Notes under the pieces: model-generated | Database searches by the model: none | What the model saw: only the letters and a program-made list of their open reading frames with translations | What the model was told of the DNA's origin: nothing | Program-made: the position numbers and the translations under genes | Origin: Meloidogyne chitwoodi | Lineage: Eukaryota > Nematoda > Chromadorea > Rhabditida > Meloidogynidae | Length of the DNA stretch: 64,000 bases | Assembly (NCBI GenBank): GCA_015183035.1 | Contig: JACZZP010000013.1 | Coordinates: forward strand, 806,001-870,000 | Reading direction: 5' to 3' | Part shown: one piece after another, positions 23,401 to 36,049 of the stretch | Position numbering within the stretch: position 1 is the first letter of the stretch | Layout of the letters: every line of letters starts with the position of its first letter

Positions 23401-23878
23401 ATTAAATATATATTTTTTTAAATTAAATTTAATTTAATATTTAAGAGCCAACAGGTCATTATAATAATTATTCATCAAATGGTACAAATAAAAATAATAA
23501 TAAACAACATTTAATTAATAATAATAATGCTCTTATTTCATCTGGACAACAAAGAAAAGTTAAGACAGCAGCACCTCCACCAATTAAACCAAAACCTATG
23601 GTTTGACAATATTTTAATTTTAATTTACTTAAAAAATATTTTTTTGGTTTTATATTATAAATTTTATTTTTTTAAAAAAGGTTAAACCAATAACTTCAAA
23701 TCCACTTCTTCGCGCATTATATCCTTATGAAGCTCAAGATATTGATGAACTTACTTTTACTAAAGACCAATTAATTGAATTAATCGAAAAAGATGATTCT
23801 GGTTGGTGGACAGGAAGATTAGTTAAAGAAAAGAAAACTGGGCTTTTACCTGCAAATTATGTTGAAGAAATTAAATAA
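17443..23878 (+). CDS. hum-1: Long-tailed class I myosin (MYO1E/F type)
   Basis: Many-exon gene collinear with vertebrate MYO1E/F and, by family, C. elegans HUM-1. The motor starts [20 protein letters not shown] and continues [14 protein letters not shown] after an intron. The P-loop is SGESGAGKT, switch [14 protein letters not shown], switch [13 protein letters not shown], then the actin-binding loops ([13 protein letters not shown]) and an IQ region ([13 protein letters not shown]). The TH1 tail ([13 protein letters not shown]..., DRRFR) is followed by an Asn/Gln-rich, then proline-rich linker ([10 protein letters not shown]) and an SH3 domain ([36 protein letters not shown]). It is an actin-based motor at membranes and endocytic sites. 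The first exon lacks an in-frame start, so the 5' end is incomplete. Two introns contain transposons: 17572-19370 and the one beginning near 23136. Confidence 0.92.
17765..18013 (+). pseudogene. Merlin transposase C-terminal remnant
   Basis: Reads [52 protein letters not shown] and ends [10 protein letters not shown]. The VNHS...F.NP...HTQ.IE..W...K pattern, ending in Y.DEF..RR, is the end of the IS1595/Merlin DDE domain including the last acidic catalytic region. The N-terminal zinc ribbon and most of the catalytic core are absent, so this copy cannot mobilise itself. Confidence 0.85.
18350..18420 (+). pseudogene. tRNA-like sequence / tRNA-derived fragment
   Basis: Contains a good internal A box (TGGTTGAGTGG) and a perfect B box (GGTTCGATTCC) at the spacing of a tRNA. 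The T-arm GTAGG-TTCGATT-CCTAT pairs fully. The acceptor stem pairs only partly and the anticodon arm is weak with an 8-nt loop, so it is more probably a tRNA pseudogene or SINE head than a working tRNA. Confidence 0.55.
18530..18740. repeat. Degenerate tandem repeat of about 60 bp
   Basis: Four diverged units centred on a motif like GCGGCGCTAAAAA followed by an A/T-rich stretch, at about 18531, 18592, 18655 and 18708. It lies within the nested hAT-like element. Confidence 0.5.
18852..18970. repeat. Small hairpin element with 17-bp inverted repeats
   Basis: TCGAATGGTACCACTCT at the left and AGAGTGATACCATTCGA at the right, one mismatch, about 115 bp apart end to end. No clear target-site duplication was found. 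It could be another small MITE inside the hAT-like element. Confidence 0.5.
23151..23397. mobile_element. Inverted-repeat MITE inside a myosin intron
   Basis: Two arms of roughly 90 bp are inverted copies, sharing TTTTCTGTATTCCGGGATTA and GGCCACTCTCTCGTTGATAA. The flanks are identical AATATTAAAT 10-mers (23141-23150 and 23398-23407). The left arm lacks a few bases present at the right terminus. A 9-10 bp duplication recalls MULE-type MITEs, but the ends do not match the MULE at 435-3872. The element begins only about 15 bp after the splice donor of this intron and does not alter the coding frame. Confidence 0.85.
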
Positions 23879-24263
23879 AGAAAAAATGATAACGAAAAAT
23901 TAATTTTTAATTCTTATTTTATTTTTGAAAAGCTCATTTTTTTCTTGTGATTTTATTTTTCTTGACCCTCAAGAAATAAGTTTTTAATTATTTAATATTG
24001 TCCCAAATATATTCCTTTTTTGCCTTTAATCTTTTTTTAATTCACTTAAATAATATTCATGCTCATTTGCTCTTTTTTAAATTTTATAAATATATATTTA
24101 AATTAAATTTTATTTTTATATATTTGACCTAAATTCCATTAAAAGTTTTAGTCACTTTTACATATTAAAAATAATATTTTTTAGTTTTCGTCGTAAAAAT
24201 CAATTTCAGTCGCAGAATTAATTTACAAAATCCTTTATTAATTTAAATTTTATATAATTTAAA
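23879..24263. other. Intergenic
   Basis: A/T-rich spacer between two plus-strand genes. Nothing recognised. Confidence 0.6.
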
Positions 24264-25514
24264 ATGTCTACTACTACAAATATCTTAACAAACAAAAAAA
24301 GAGAAGGAGGCCCAAAAATTTTATTAAATTCAGGCCATTTAATTCCATTAATTGGATTAGGTACTTATAAAATTGTTGACCAATCATTAATGGATTTATC
24401 AGTGGATGCTGCTCTTAAATGTGGTTATAGATTCTTTGATACTGCAAAATTATATCAAAATGAAAAACAATTGGGAAACAGCCTTGAAGTGAGACAAATT
24501 ATTTTTTTAAATAAATTTAAATAATCCACATATTTAATTATTATTATTTTTTATTTTTCATCTTTTCAAACTCTTACATATTTTTAATTTCCTTTATTAA
24601 AAATAAAATTTTGCAGAAATTATTACCAAAATATGGACTGACACGTGAGAATATATTTCTTCTAACAAAATTTTCTCCTTTTTCTGCTGAAAAAGCTATT
24701 GAAGAAGTACCAAAATTAATTGAAGAATCATTAAAAAATTTAAAAACAAGGTTTGATATTTTTTTATCTTTAAAAATTTTTTTAAATTCAAGTTATATTG
24801 ATTTGGTATTAATTCATTGTCCAAAACCGGACGAAAATGAAAATGATGACAAAGAGGGGAATAGTTCTAGTCGAAGGATAAACTGGCAAACACTTGAAAA
24901 AATTCCATGTTCCATCTTTTTTAATAAATAAAAAAATATTTTTTTAGCCGAAAAGGTACGTTCAATTGGAGTTTCTAACTATGAGGTTCGACATTTGAAA
25001 GAAATGGCTGAATATTCAAATAAAAAACCTTCGGTTAATCAAATTGAATTTCACCCACATTTTCGAAGAAACGATATCCAGGAATTTTGTAAAAATGAAG
25101 GAATTCATTTACAGGTAAAATAATTTTTTTACTTCTCAAATTTTTTTTTAATTTTTAGGCATTTTCCTCTATGGCAAGACAGCAACCAGAATTATTAGAG
25201 GATCCAGTAATAAAAAGGTTGTCAGAAGAACATAAAATCACTCCTCAGGTTAAGCAAATTTTTTACTCATTTATTTTTAAAATTATAGAAACTTCTGTTA
25301 TCTTATGCTATATCACAAGGTTTATAAAGTTTTTCGAAAAAATTAATTTATTTTTTAAGGAATTGGAGTTGTTCCAAAATCGTCAAACCCTGAATGGATT
25401 TGTTCTAATTTTGATTGTTTAGATGTAAATTTAACTATTAAAGATTTAGATGAAATGAATAATATTCCAATTAACAAAAATTATATTCGACCAACTCCAT
25501 GGCTAGTTCTTTAA
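24264..25514 (+). CDS. Aldo/keto reductase
   Basis: NADPH-dependent oxidoreductase of the aldo/keto reductase superfamily, a TIM barrel. The start MSTTTNILTNKKREGG leads into IPLIGLGTYK and GYRFFDTAKLYQNEKQLG, giving the catalytic Asp (FFDTA) and Tyr (LYQNE). Lys (FLLTKFSP) and His (VLIHCPKP) complete the tetrad. Cofactor-side motifs follow: KVRSIGVSNYE, PSVNQIEFHPHF and GIGVVPKSSNPEW. It ends PTPWLVL. All exons join in frame through introns of about 45-120 bp. Intact; the substrate cannot be told from sequence. Confidence 0.9.
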
Positions 25515-25901
25515 ATTTTTTTTAATTTAAAAATTATTTATTTTTAATCAATCACTAACTATGAATAAATTCTTTACATAATAAAAGGGAGGTTTTTTGG
25601 AATTTTCTAAATAAAATTAGAATATAAAAGGTAAAAAAATGAGAATATGAAAGGAAAATTAATTAAAATAAAAGAAACAAAACTAAAAAGAGTTACCTAA
25701 AATGTTTTTCTAAATATACAAACAAATAAAAAGGGAATGTAGGGAAGGGAAAATTTATTTTTAATATTAATTAAAAAATATAAGTACTTAAAGAAGAGTT
25801 GATAATAAATTTAAAATAAATTCTACAAAATGCAAAAAATATAAGCAAGAGCTCTAAAATATCAAAAAAAATCTTTCACCAACCCCGATATATTTTTAGC
25901 G
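25515..25901. other. Intergenic, convergent gene ends
   Basis: A/T-rich and A-rich on the plus strand. No coding or repeat signal seen. Confidence 0.6.
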
Positions 25902-28900
25902 TTATGAGTGCATTGTTAAAGAACTAAATCTATGACTAATTGTTTGCCAACCTAATTCTGATGTATTAATTCCTTGAATACCAGTAAGACAAGGCCAATG
26001 TTTTTTATGAACAGCAATTACCTTAATTTATTTTTTTTTACTTTTAATTTAAAAATTCAAAAACTTTTTGAATTGTTTCCTGTGCTGATTGATTTGGAAT
26101 CTGTTCCAATGTTTTACTACTTAATTGACTTAAAAAATCCACAGCAGCACTATCAGTAGAGCAAAGAGCCTAAAAACAGGGATAAAAATCATAAACTTAA
26201 AATATTTTAAACCTTTACACATTCCTCTGCAGCATCACAAATTGAGGAAAGATCATAACCACCTTCCAATGCTAAAACTACTCGTCCATTAGCAAATTGA
26301 CGAAGAGTACGGGTCAGGTAACCAAATAATTTTGGTGTCAAATCATAGCTATAAAGTTAAAAAATTATAACAATTAATATTTCTTAAGGGGAAGAGATTT
26401 CCTCATTCCAGATTGACCGATAATTTAATGGAAAAATAATAATAATTTTAATCTAAAGGATCTTACCCTCCAAGAGCAGCAGCATGTCCTTTAGTAGCGT
26501 CAAAGCCTGCAGATACTAGTATAAATTCTGGTTTGAACGCATCCAATAATGGGAGAATAAGTACACGCCAGGCGGCACTAAAAAATAAAAAAGAATATTA
26601 TTAAAAATATAAATATTAACAGATATTCAGCATCGCCCATAATGTCACCGCTGAATGGTATATTAACAGTAGTTCCTTTTCCTGCATCAACTCCGACCTC
26701 AGTAACTGCACCGGTACCTTCAAATTTGAAAAAATAAAAATTTAAATGTTTTTTTTAAAAAATACCAGGAAAAAAATTTCCATTATCGTGCCGATGCAAA
26801 CTCAAATATAAACAATTTGGATCAGACTCAAAACAAAGTTGTGTTCCATTTCCATGGTGTACATCCCAATCTATGATTGCAATGCGAGGAGGACAAAGTG
26901 TAGGACCATTGTTGAAACGTTGTTGGAGATAACGTGCTGCGATTGCCACCTTTTATATAATTTTTATTTAAAAATTAATAAAAGTTCTCAAACATTATTA
27001 AAAAAGCAAAATCCCATTGCTTGTTCTCTTTCTGCATGATGACCAGGTGGACGGATACAAGCAAAACCATTCTTTAATTTGCCTTCCATCACCTGACAAC
27101 ATAATTCTACAAGAGCTCCAACAGCCATTTTTGCAGCAGTTTGTGTACTAGCATCGTTAAAATAAGTGTCAGAATCAACACCAATGCCTCCACATGGCAA
27201 CTAATATTTTTATTATAAAAAATGTGTTTAATGGGTTTAGAATAGAAAAATAATTTCATTCTGTCCATTATTAATGTAATATTTTTTAAATATATTAGCT
27301 TGATGTACCTGCACAAAGCTTTTAAGCGGCAACTCAGCAGGATCCAACTTAAGACAAGCAGTAGGAGAAATTGCAAAGAAAGTAACATAAGTAGGTGAAT
27401 GAACAAGACGGAGAACTTCTAGAGGTGCCTTACGAACACTAGAAATGCAAATTAAAAAAAAAAGTTAAATTAAATAAAACATACATGACTCTTTCACAAG
27501 ATGACACGAGACCTGACTCAATAAGTCTTGACCATATGGACTGAACACGACCACCATGCTTTAAAAAAATTATATTTTAATAATGATCAGTTTTCTTAAT
27601 ATCCTTTAGAAACCAAAAATTATTTTTACGGTATAAAAACAGTTAGTAATTAAAAGTAACCTCAACATGATTTCCATTTTCTGCACAAAGACATTGGTGT
27701 TTATACATTGCTTGGTCATAAGCCAGTCCTAAAATAAAAAATTAAGGACTGAAAGCAAAAGAATGTAAAATAAACATATTTATGTAAAAATAAATACCCG
27801 TTTTCAGATTTTGGTCAACTAAATTCAGCAAAGTATTAGAATTAGCAATGGTTGTTCCATCCATAACGCCTGGTTGTATAGAACCTCTACTGCTTGTAAA
27901 GTCCATGAGAGTATCATCCTCCGGTTCCTCACGAACCAATGATTTGCGACGAAGGACCAAATCACGTAATTGTTGCTTTAAAAGAGACGGATATCCTCCA
28001 AGTGAAGGAATTTGAGGAGCAGGTGAAGCAAGAGAGCGACTATCAAAGCGAACCTGGCGTTGCTGTTGCACAGGAGTTGGGTTAAAACCTGAAAATATTT
28101 CTCAAATGCAAAAGTACTGTTATAAAGGAGATTCCTGCATGTTTTTGATAAATTTATTAAACAATCAGAAACCTGAACTAGATGAAGAACTGGAATCTCC
28201 TGTACCTGAAATTGCATGTGGTCCAATACTTAAATCAAAAGCTTCCATACCGCTATTTTCCATTAAAATAGAATTTGTTGTAGGAGTAATTCCACTAGCA
28301 CAACCTCCAGCTCCACTTTTTAAAAGGGAGGGCATTGAAAGAAAATGATGCATTAAAGTGTTTTGTAGAGATGCAAGTCCATTAAGCATTTCTTGTTGCT
28401 GTTGATTGGAAGTTACATTAGAACCAATTCCTTCTCCAACGCTATTTTTATGGAGGACGTCAACTAAATTGATTATAATGAAAATTTATTTAAAAATTAA
28501 ATACCTTTTCCGTGACCAGCAGCAGTGAAGGAAGCAGCCATTGGTAAATTTGGCAAAGATGGCGATGGAACCATCATCATATTAGAAGTAGCATCCAAAC
28601 GAAATGATTGAGGAGTATTTGTTGTTGTTGGTGTAGGGACAATTCCGCCTCCAGCTGCGGCTAATGCAGCTGCCTGTTGTAGAAGTAAAGAAGCGGCAGC
28701 TGAGTCTATTCCTCCTGTAGAAGAGGTATTTGTTGAAGCAGAAGCTGCAACAGAGGATTCACCATTTGAAGCATCGTCTTGGCTGGAAATATTAAAATTT
28801 ACTTAAGTAATGATCTTTTGGAAGTGAAGGAAGAATAAGTATTCAATGAAATAATCCCTTCCTGCTATGACAAATCTCCCATTCACGACCTGGAGGTAAA

Positions 28901-30435
28901 GTTCGAGGAAAAACAAGAAGGGAGGTTCCACTTTAACTTGATCCAAAAAATTTTATAAATTAAACTTGTGTTGTATCGACGTATGTGAAGGGAATAAAAT
29001 AGATTGAGGTGGTGGAATATTTGAAGCAACTGTAGTTTGCTGATGAGGGCTTGATCCTTTATTCAGTAGACGTGCTCTAATACGCATTTTAAGATTAGGC
29101 TCACTGTTTACTTTGCGTAATTGAAATTCAGCAGCAGATAAAGACGAAAGATTCGGAAGGTCAGAAGAATCCCCAGGTGTACAATCATTTGTATGGCGTG
29201 AGGAATGTGTTGGATGCGGGTACGGCAAAAATCTAAATTTTTGAAAATTTTATTAAAGCCAATAAACAATCGGAAGTGAGTCAAAATAAAAAAATTAACA
29301 AAAATTTTAACCTTTGATCGATATGTGATGTATTCACAAGAGTAACTGGAATCGAAGATGTATCTCCACCACTTGGCAAATTTAATTCAGAATTTGTGCT
29401 TATTGTTTGTGTCTTCCAATGAGATGTTCCTCCATTAATAGAAGAGGTAGCAGTAACAGCAATATTTGATGAAGAACCAGCGGAGCTAGAGGTATGTAAC
29501 CGTTGTTTTTGCTTTTTGATAGCAATCCTAAAATTTATTTTTAATTATTTAAATATAACCTTTAATATCAATTATGACAGGTATTTTGAATGGAATAGGA
29601 GGAAATGTAAAAAAACTCTTACATGGACTTAAGCCTGTCTCTTGTATGTTGTGAAATTGTTTGACCAGATCCACTTAAAGTCCGCCGATTTCGAGTTGTA
29701 GCAGTACTATTCCCATGCTCCTTACCCATTGCCAGAGGGACAGAATTACAAGAAGTTGGCTGTTGTTGTGATTGTATTTTTGGTGATTGTTGTTGGGCCG
29801 CAGCAACGGCAGCAGCTGCGGCAGCACAAACTTTTTGCCGATCAGTTTTAAAATCCAACTCATCGTTGGACAAATCAGTGCTTGATTGTTGTTGTGAAAG
29901 AATTGGTGTTTGTTGATGCTTTAAAATATTTTATTATTTAATTCTATTTTATAAATTTTGTATTTTTTAAGTAGACAAGAAATTATAAAATAAAAACCTG
30001 TTGTTGTAAAACAACCATTGCAGCAGCCGCAGGAAGTGCAGATTGTAACAACTGTAGACTGAGCAGATAGTCTTGTTGGGCTAGAGTTTGAGTATGCTGG
30101 AATTGAGCAAGCAGTTCAGCATGTCGTCGTTGATAGAACTAAAAATTAAAGAAAAAATATTAATTATATATAAATTTTTCTGTTCAAGACTACATAGAAC
30201 TTTCTCAATCACCAATTTTTTTAACTAAAGGAAAAAAACAAGAAAAATAGGTCAAAAAAGCTGCCACAAAATAAAATAAAACCTCCTGCAGCAATGCCAA
30301 ACGTTCATCAACTGGAGTACCATCAGGAATTGACATAGCTGAATCCTGTTGTTGTTGAATTTGTGAATCATTTGTAGAATTTGGTATTGAAGAATTATTA
30401 TTCATTGTTGTAGTTGGGGGACTTTGTTCGTCCAT
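25902..30435 (-). CDS. hda-4: Class IIa histone deacetylase (HDAC4/HDA-4 type)
   Basis: Starts [16 protein letters not shown] at 30435. The N-terminal regulatory half is Gln/Asn/Ser-rich, with helical Q-rich blocks ([20 protein letters not shown]), a MEF2-binding-like helix ([21 protein letters not shown]) and the conserved 14-3-3/NLS box [18 protein letters not shown] (about 29100). The catalytic domain follows: [13 protein letters not shown] and [16 protein letters not shown] (class IIa zinc-binding region), [62 protein letters not shown] and [20 protein letters not shown]. It ends with [12 protein letters not shown]... and RFSSLTMHS. It acts as a signal-regulated corepressor shuttling between nucleus and cytoplasm. 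The catalytic-loop residue is Tyr (GGYDL), where vertebrate class IIa enzymes have His. Confidence 0.94.
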
Positions 30436-32299
30436 TATTTTCTTTTATTTTCAATAGCAGTTTTACACCTCTTTTTGTAGAAAAATAATATTTTTCAGAA
30501 ATATCAAAATACTCCAATCTCGCTTTTAAACGGACAATAATAAAAAGCGTAAATATTTTACACAATAAATAAACATTTTCTGCTAAAAGGCAAAGAATAA
30601 AATTAGAGAAATATAAACATATGTATGAAAGTAAAAGAATCAATACTTGCATTTTTTAGTTTAATTATTGTTCATTTAATAAACAAATAGAGAAGAAAAA
30701 AGTTTTGACGAATAATTTGTCTAATTGCCTTTAAAGAACATTTCCTGTGATAAGGAAATTTACATTTACATATGAATATTTTTTAATAAATGATTGAAAA
30801 AAATCTTTTCGTTGGAATCTGCACCTTTTTTCGATAAAATACGAAAATATTAAATTATTTGTCACTGCCATGAATAATTTAGTTTTTTTTAAATTGTATA
30901 TGTATGTATATGTTTAACAATTTTTAAAACATTAATAATCTACATATTTTTTTAAATTAGAATAAAGTAACTCTTTAAGGCAAATAGTAACTTTAAATTA
31001 TTAACGTAAATAGCTATAAAAGTAAAACTTTTTTACATAAAAATATCATAAGCAAGACAACCAACAAACGAACACTTATTTTTAGTGTTGGATTGGGAGA
31101 GTAAAAATAAGGGTGAGGGAGATTTAAAAGTTCAGGTTCTATTACTGTCTGCTTCATCGTTAGAATTTTTAAAATTTTTCTGTTGTAGCCAAAAAGAGTC
31201 TTTTCCGCAAGTAGAAAATTTAAAGCTGATGGAAGAAGCAGCAAATGAAGGCGACGACGTTTTTCAATAGAAAATGCAAAGCAGTGGATTAATGTGGAAA
31301 GAAGTAAAAAGGAAGGAAGAAATGTGAAAGGAGAATTGAGTAGTGATCCAAAAATAGAAACACCATGAGAAACGACGGCTGCTATAATAACAAACAAAAT
31401 AAAGAGAGTAGAGGAGACGGAAAGTATGTAGTGAATAAAGAAATGTTATAAAATATACCAATAATACTATTTGAGTCTCCTACCTTTCTTTTACGTTTGA
31501 GACTGTAAAATAAAATATTTTAAAAGATGAGAGACTCAAAGAGGTTTTATTATCAGTTTTATCATTTTTTTACAGTAGGAAATTTAAGAAAATACTACCA
31601 TCATCATTAATTCTTATTTTCTTTACATAGAGAAATATCTACTAATATATATATACACAATTTATTTATCTCACCTTTCATTGTATTTTTTACGCTGTTT
31701 ATGATAAGAAAATAACATAGGCTAAAAGAATTGAGAAGAGATCAAAGTTCCAATTTTAGAGTATTTGACTATTTTAACAACTCTATCTCTTTTTCTTTTT
31801 TTTCTCTAATTTATTTGTTACTCTTTAACTATTTTAAAAACGGCAGGCGATTCACTTCAATTCTTCAGTTTTTTATTAGCACAAATCCTTAGTTATAAAA
31901 ATGGCCGAAAATTTCCGAAAATAAACATTAGAGGTTCTCTTACATTGAAAAAGAAGGTTTTTAGAATTTAAAAATATAATTTCTTAAAATAGAAAAATAA
32001 AATTCGGTATTAGACAATAAATTATTTATAGTCTTTTTTGTTAACATAAAGAGAAGATACGTATTATTTAAATGTAGCATTATGGATGATCAAAACGGGT
32101 CAACCCAAATGATCGAAACCCAAAAGATCAGAAAAATCGAATTAAAACAATTTGTGAACTTGTCAGTTCGGTCAAGTAATAAAACACTCCTTGTAGGTCC
32201 AAGTTTGAATGGTATCAAATTGTTTTAAGAGATTTGACCGAACTGGAAGTTCACAAATTGCTTTCAAACGATCTTTTGGGTTTCGATCTTTAGGGGGAC
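30436..32299. other. Upstream region of the deacetylase, plus an inverted repeat
   Basis: No convincing gene. A minus-strand frame of 127 codons at 31014-31397 is hydrophobic and unlike anything known; plus- and minus-strand frames overlap there. The right end, 32100-32300, is an inverted-repeat element. Confidence 0.5.
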
Positions 32300-32300
32300 T
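32100..32300. repeat. Imperfect inverted repeat (MITE-like) abutting the IFT70 stop codon
   Basis: Arms of about 75 bp: GATCGAAACCCAAAAGATC, CAATTTGTGAACTT and CAGTTCGGTCAA on the left recur inverted on the right (TTGACCGAACTG, AAGTTCACAAATTG, GATCTTTTGGGTTTCGATC). No clear target duplication was found. The right edge falls at the stop codon of the minus-strand gene, so it would form part of its 3' UTR. Confidence 0.7.
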
Positions 32301-35300
32301 CAATAATCCATCAGCTGGAGCAAAAGTGCCCGAAGAAGACGAGCCTTAATATAAAAAATAAAATTAAGTGGTTACTGTAATTTAAATAGTAATTTACTTC
32401 ATGGCTAACCATTCGAACCATTTCTCCAGGTCGAAGAGCAAAAAGATTTGCCTCGGTTGTTATTTCATGACCATGGGCTTAAAGAAAAAGTAAAAATATA
32501 TTTCATTCAACAAATTAACCTTCACAAGCCTCAAGAAAGTGAAGACATTCAATAAGAACTTTAAAAAAAAAGTAGAAAAGATTAATACAAAAAATATGTG
32601 AAAAACCATCATCTCGTATTACAATTACACATTTAGCTATATTCTCCATCATTGAAGCCAAACCTAAAATAAAATTAGTAAATTATTCTATTAATTTAAA
32701 TATAGGTATTTTATAATAAAAATAATTAAATAACATCGTTTGCTGTAAAACCAAGTATCAACACCCAATTTTCGTTCACAAGGTTCTAATGCTCGAACAA
32801 TCCTTGAAATTCCAAACCTTAAAATAAAAATATTTTTTTAAAAAATAAATTAAAAAAAAACTCGTAGTTGCTTTTAGCACAATAAAGAGTTCCAATAACT
32901 AAATTGTAAAAATAAAAAATAAATAAAAAATAATTTAGTTATAAATTATTTAAAAAAACTTATAATAATTGAAAGATGAAAAGATTTTTTATTAATATTA
33001 GCATTTTCTTCTCTTTCTACTCGTTTCATAATTTCTTCTGCTTCTTCATTACTATCTTTATATAAAAAATTAAATTTTTAAAATTAAATAAAATATACTT
33101 GTCATTATATAACAAACACATAAATTAGCCAAAACAACAGCAGATACTTCCAGCATCTTTAAATTAAAAAAAACATTAAATAGGTTAACGTTAAATTTCA
33201 ACCTTGTCAAAATTGGCTCGAACTAAAGGTGCATAACAATCACTAAAAAAAAATAAATTTTTAATATAACATTTTTATTTGTAAAATATTTAAAACCTTG
33301 CTTCTTTAAATTCTTCTTGCATAAATAAAGTATGTGCCAAATTTAATTTCCAAATATCATTTCCATTACAAAATTCAGCAGAACGTCTAAAAAGTTTTTC
33401 AATTAATGACCATTGTGATTTATCCCAAAGCAATTTTGCTTGAGATAAAAGTGCTGGTAAAAATTCTTCCATTGCTTGTTCAACACCATCAATAGCTTGT
33501 TGTAAAGAACGAACATCTATTGTTGTTCCTCCCTCATTTTCTCGAATTTCCTTATAATTTAAAAAAAGGTTAAAGTGGTCAAAGTTAAGAATATTAAAGA
33601 AAATTTCCAAAATCTTTTTATGATAATTTCGGCAATATTAAAATAAAAAATACTGGAATTATAAAATATAGAGAGAAAAAATTATAATTAAAAAACCTGT
33701 AAATGTTGATGTCTTTTACGTAATTCCGTTAATCTTGAATTTGAAAGTGAATCAAATTTTGAATAAGCATCTGATTCTGACGACTAAATAAATAAATATA
33801 TTTTTTTAAATTATTTTAAAATTACTTGAAGTGTTATTAAAGCATCAAGATAATCAAATTGATACTAAAAAGAAGAAAAAATTATTTTTTAATAATAAAA
33901 AAATAAAAATACCAACCTGAGAAAGCATTTTATAAGTCAAATGAGCTAAAAAAACATTAAAATAAAAATTTAATAAAAAAATTTTCATTACCATTTTCTG
34001 CGAGTACATCAGCTGCTAAATCGTAGTATTCATATCTTATAATTAAGGATTAAAAAAAAATTAATAAAAAAAGCAGTTTTAAATTTGTTAACCTAACAAA
34101 ATTTGGGAAAAAAGATTTTTTAGATAAAAATTATTAAAATATTTAAAATTAATTAAATATACTTGCAATAAAGCAATAATAAATTAGCAAAAGTCTCAGG
34201 TGGAAAAGGATTATGTCCAAGCAAATATTGAAGTTTAGAAAAACTATCAGCTAGATTTGTTTCAACACCAATTAATGCCTTTTATTTATTAAAAATTAAA
34301 ATAAATAATTTAATTTATGATAATTACTTGATTATGTAAAGTTACAGGATCAAGTTCTTCCTCAGCTCTTGCAGGCATATCCAACAAAGCTTCTGCTGCT
34401 GCGTCCACTTAAATTTTATTTTTAGAACAGAAAAAAATATTTTAATTTTTTCAATTTATTATTTTAAAAACTAACTATTTTTCATTTGATATTCAATTGC
34501 AAATTTAAGATTACAAGCTTCAATTACAGCACTCTCATTTAATTGAATAGTATTTCCTACAGAACGAAGTGGCGCCCCTCCATTTGCCTCTTCTGCTGCC
34601 ATTCCAATTCCTAATTCTAAAGTTTTTAATTAATTTTTTGAAAAGTTAAAAAATAAAAAAAACCAGGGTGATCCTTAACAGCTCGATCAATAATTTCAGA
34701 AATCTATTAAAATATTTAAATGAGCATGTACATTTAAGAAAAATTCATCTAATAATAAAAAATAAAGTTCTTAAAAACCTACCATACTCAAAGCCTGTGG
34801 AAAATTTCTCAATTGATAATGGCAAAGAGCAATTGAATATGTTAATTGATTCTAAACAATTATTATTTTATATAAAAGGTAAAATTGATTTTTAAATATT
34901 GCCTGATATCCTGAAGTATCATCAACATTTTGCTGTTCTGTTGCAGCCATAAAACGTTTAAGTGCTTCAGAAGGCTTTCCTTCCTAATAAAATATTTAAA
35001 TTTAATTTCTAAACAAAATATTGAAAAATAAAGGAACTCACTTTTAAATCTAAACAGGCTAAATTTACCTTAAAAATATCAAAAATAAAATATCGTATAA
35101 AATAAAAATAACTTCAATATCAGGATCATCACTATCAAATTGTTCAACAAGAATTCTGGCATTCTGAAGATCTTCTTCACGATATTTAATTGCCGCATCC
35201 AATTTGACAACTTTTTTCTCCATTTTTTGATCATTTATCTAATGAAAATAATTTGATAATAAACAAAGTTTTCATACTAATGCTAAAACAGAAACAGCCT

Positions 35301-36049
35301 CTGGGAACATATAAGCCTAAAATATAAAAAATACTAAGACTAAGAATAAATACACTTTATTATACATTATAAAGCGCCTGAGCATGATAAAGGCGGTAAT
35401 CAGTATGCTGTGGATATAGCTCACTGAGTTTTTCATAACATTCTGCTGCCATAATATAATCTGAGCATTTTTTAATTGTAGATAATAAAAATAATAAATA
35501 ACTATATTTTTTTTAAAAAGACGGGCAAGTTTTATTACTAATTGAAAACGTATTACTTAAAGAAATTATTTGTAATTAATTTAAAAATAATTATTTTCCT
35601 AAACTTTTGGCATTTTGTAAATATTAAATTGTAATGATAAAAAAGAAAACTAGATAATAGATAAAGAGATGAATGAGAGGGAGGGGATGAAAAAAGTCTT
35701 TCAGGAAATTATTGCTAGGTTTGTAAAAATTTTCGGTTTCGTTTTAAGCCTAAAAAATTAACTTAAAATTCCAAAAATAAAACCCTGAATATAATAATAG
35801 CAATAGCCAAGAAGTGATAATGCAGCTCTAGACTAAACGGAAAATATTTTGTTATTTTTATAAAATTTAATTTTATGTAACCTCCGAGTTCCTTTGAACT
35901 TCGTATTGTAAAACCCTCATTGCGTCAGTAAATTTATTATCTCTAATCTTAAAAAAATATTTTTTAAAGAGCCTATAATAAGTCAAAATGCTTACCATTC
36001 CATATATTGTGCTTGTAAATTCTCCATCCTTAATAGGCATGAACGCCAT
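32300..36049 (-). CDS. dyf-1: IFT70 / TTC30 intraflagellar transport TPR protein
   Basis: Start at 36049: MAFMPIKDGEFTSTIYGM, then IRDNKFTDAMRVLQ, SRAALSLLGYCYYYIQ and MAAECYEKLSELYPQHTDYR, collinear with TTC30. Later exons give TPR helices and strongly conserved blocks: YDYLDALITLQ, AMEEFLPALLSQAKLLWDKS, EKLFRRSAEFCNGNDIWKLN, LAHTLFMQEEFKEA, EVSAVVLANLCVCYIMT, NEEAEEIMKRVEREE, and the C-terminus VSHEARLLRALLLQLMDY. About twenty tiny introns. The family is a subunit of IFT complex B and is needed for cilium assembly and tubulin polyglutamylation; C. elegans DYF-1 acts in sensory neurons. The reading appears intact to a TGA at 32302-32300, which borders an inverted repeat. It is divergent from the MIX23-like gene 157 bp away. 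Confidence 0.93.

Noticed and set aside
31014..31397. 127-codon minus-strand frame upstream of the deacetylase
   Set aside because: Low-complexity hydrophobic sequence with no domain, no trans-splice signal and an overlapping frame on the other strand; probably chance.
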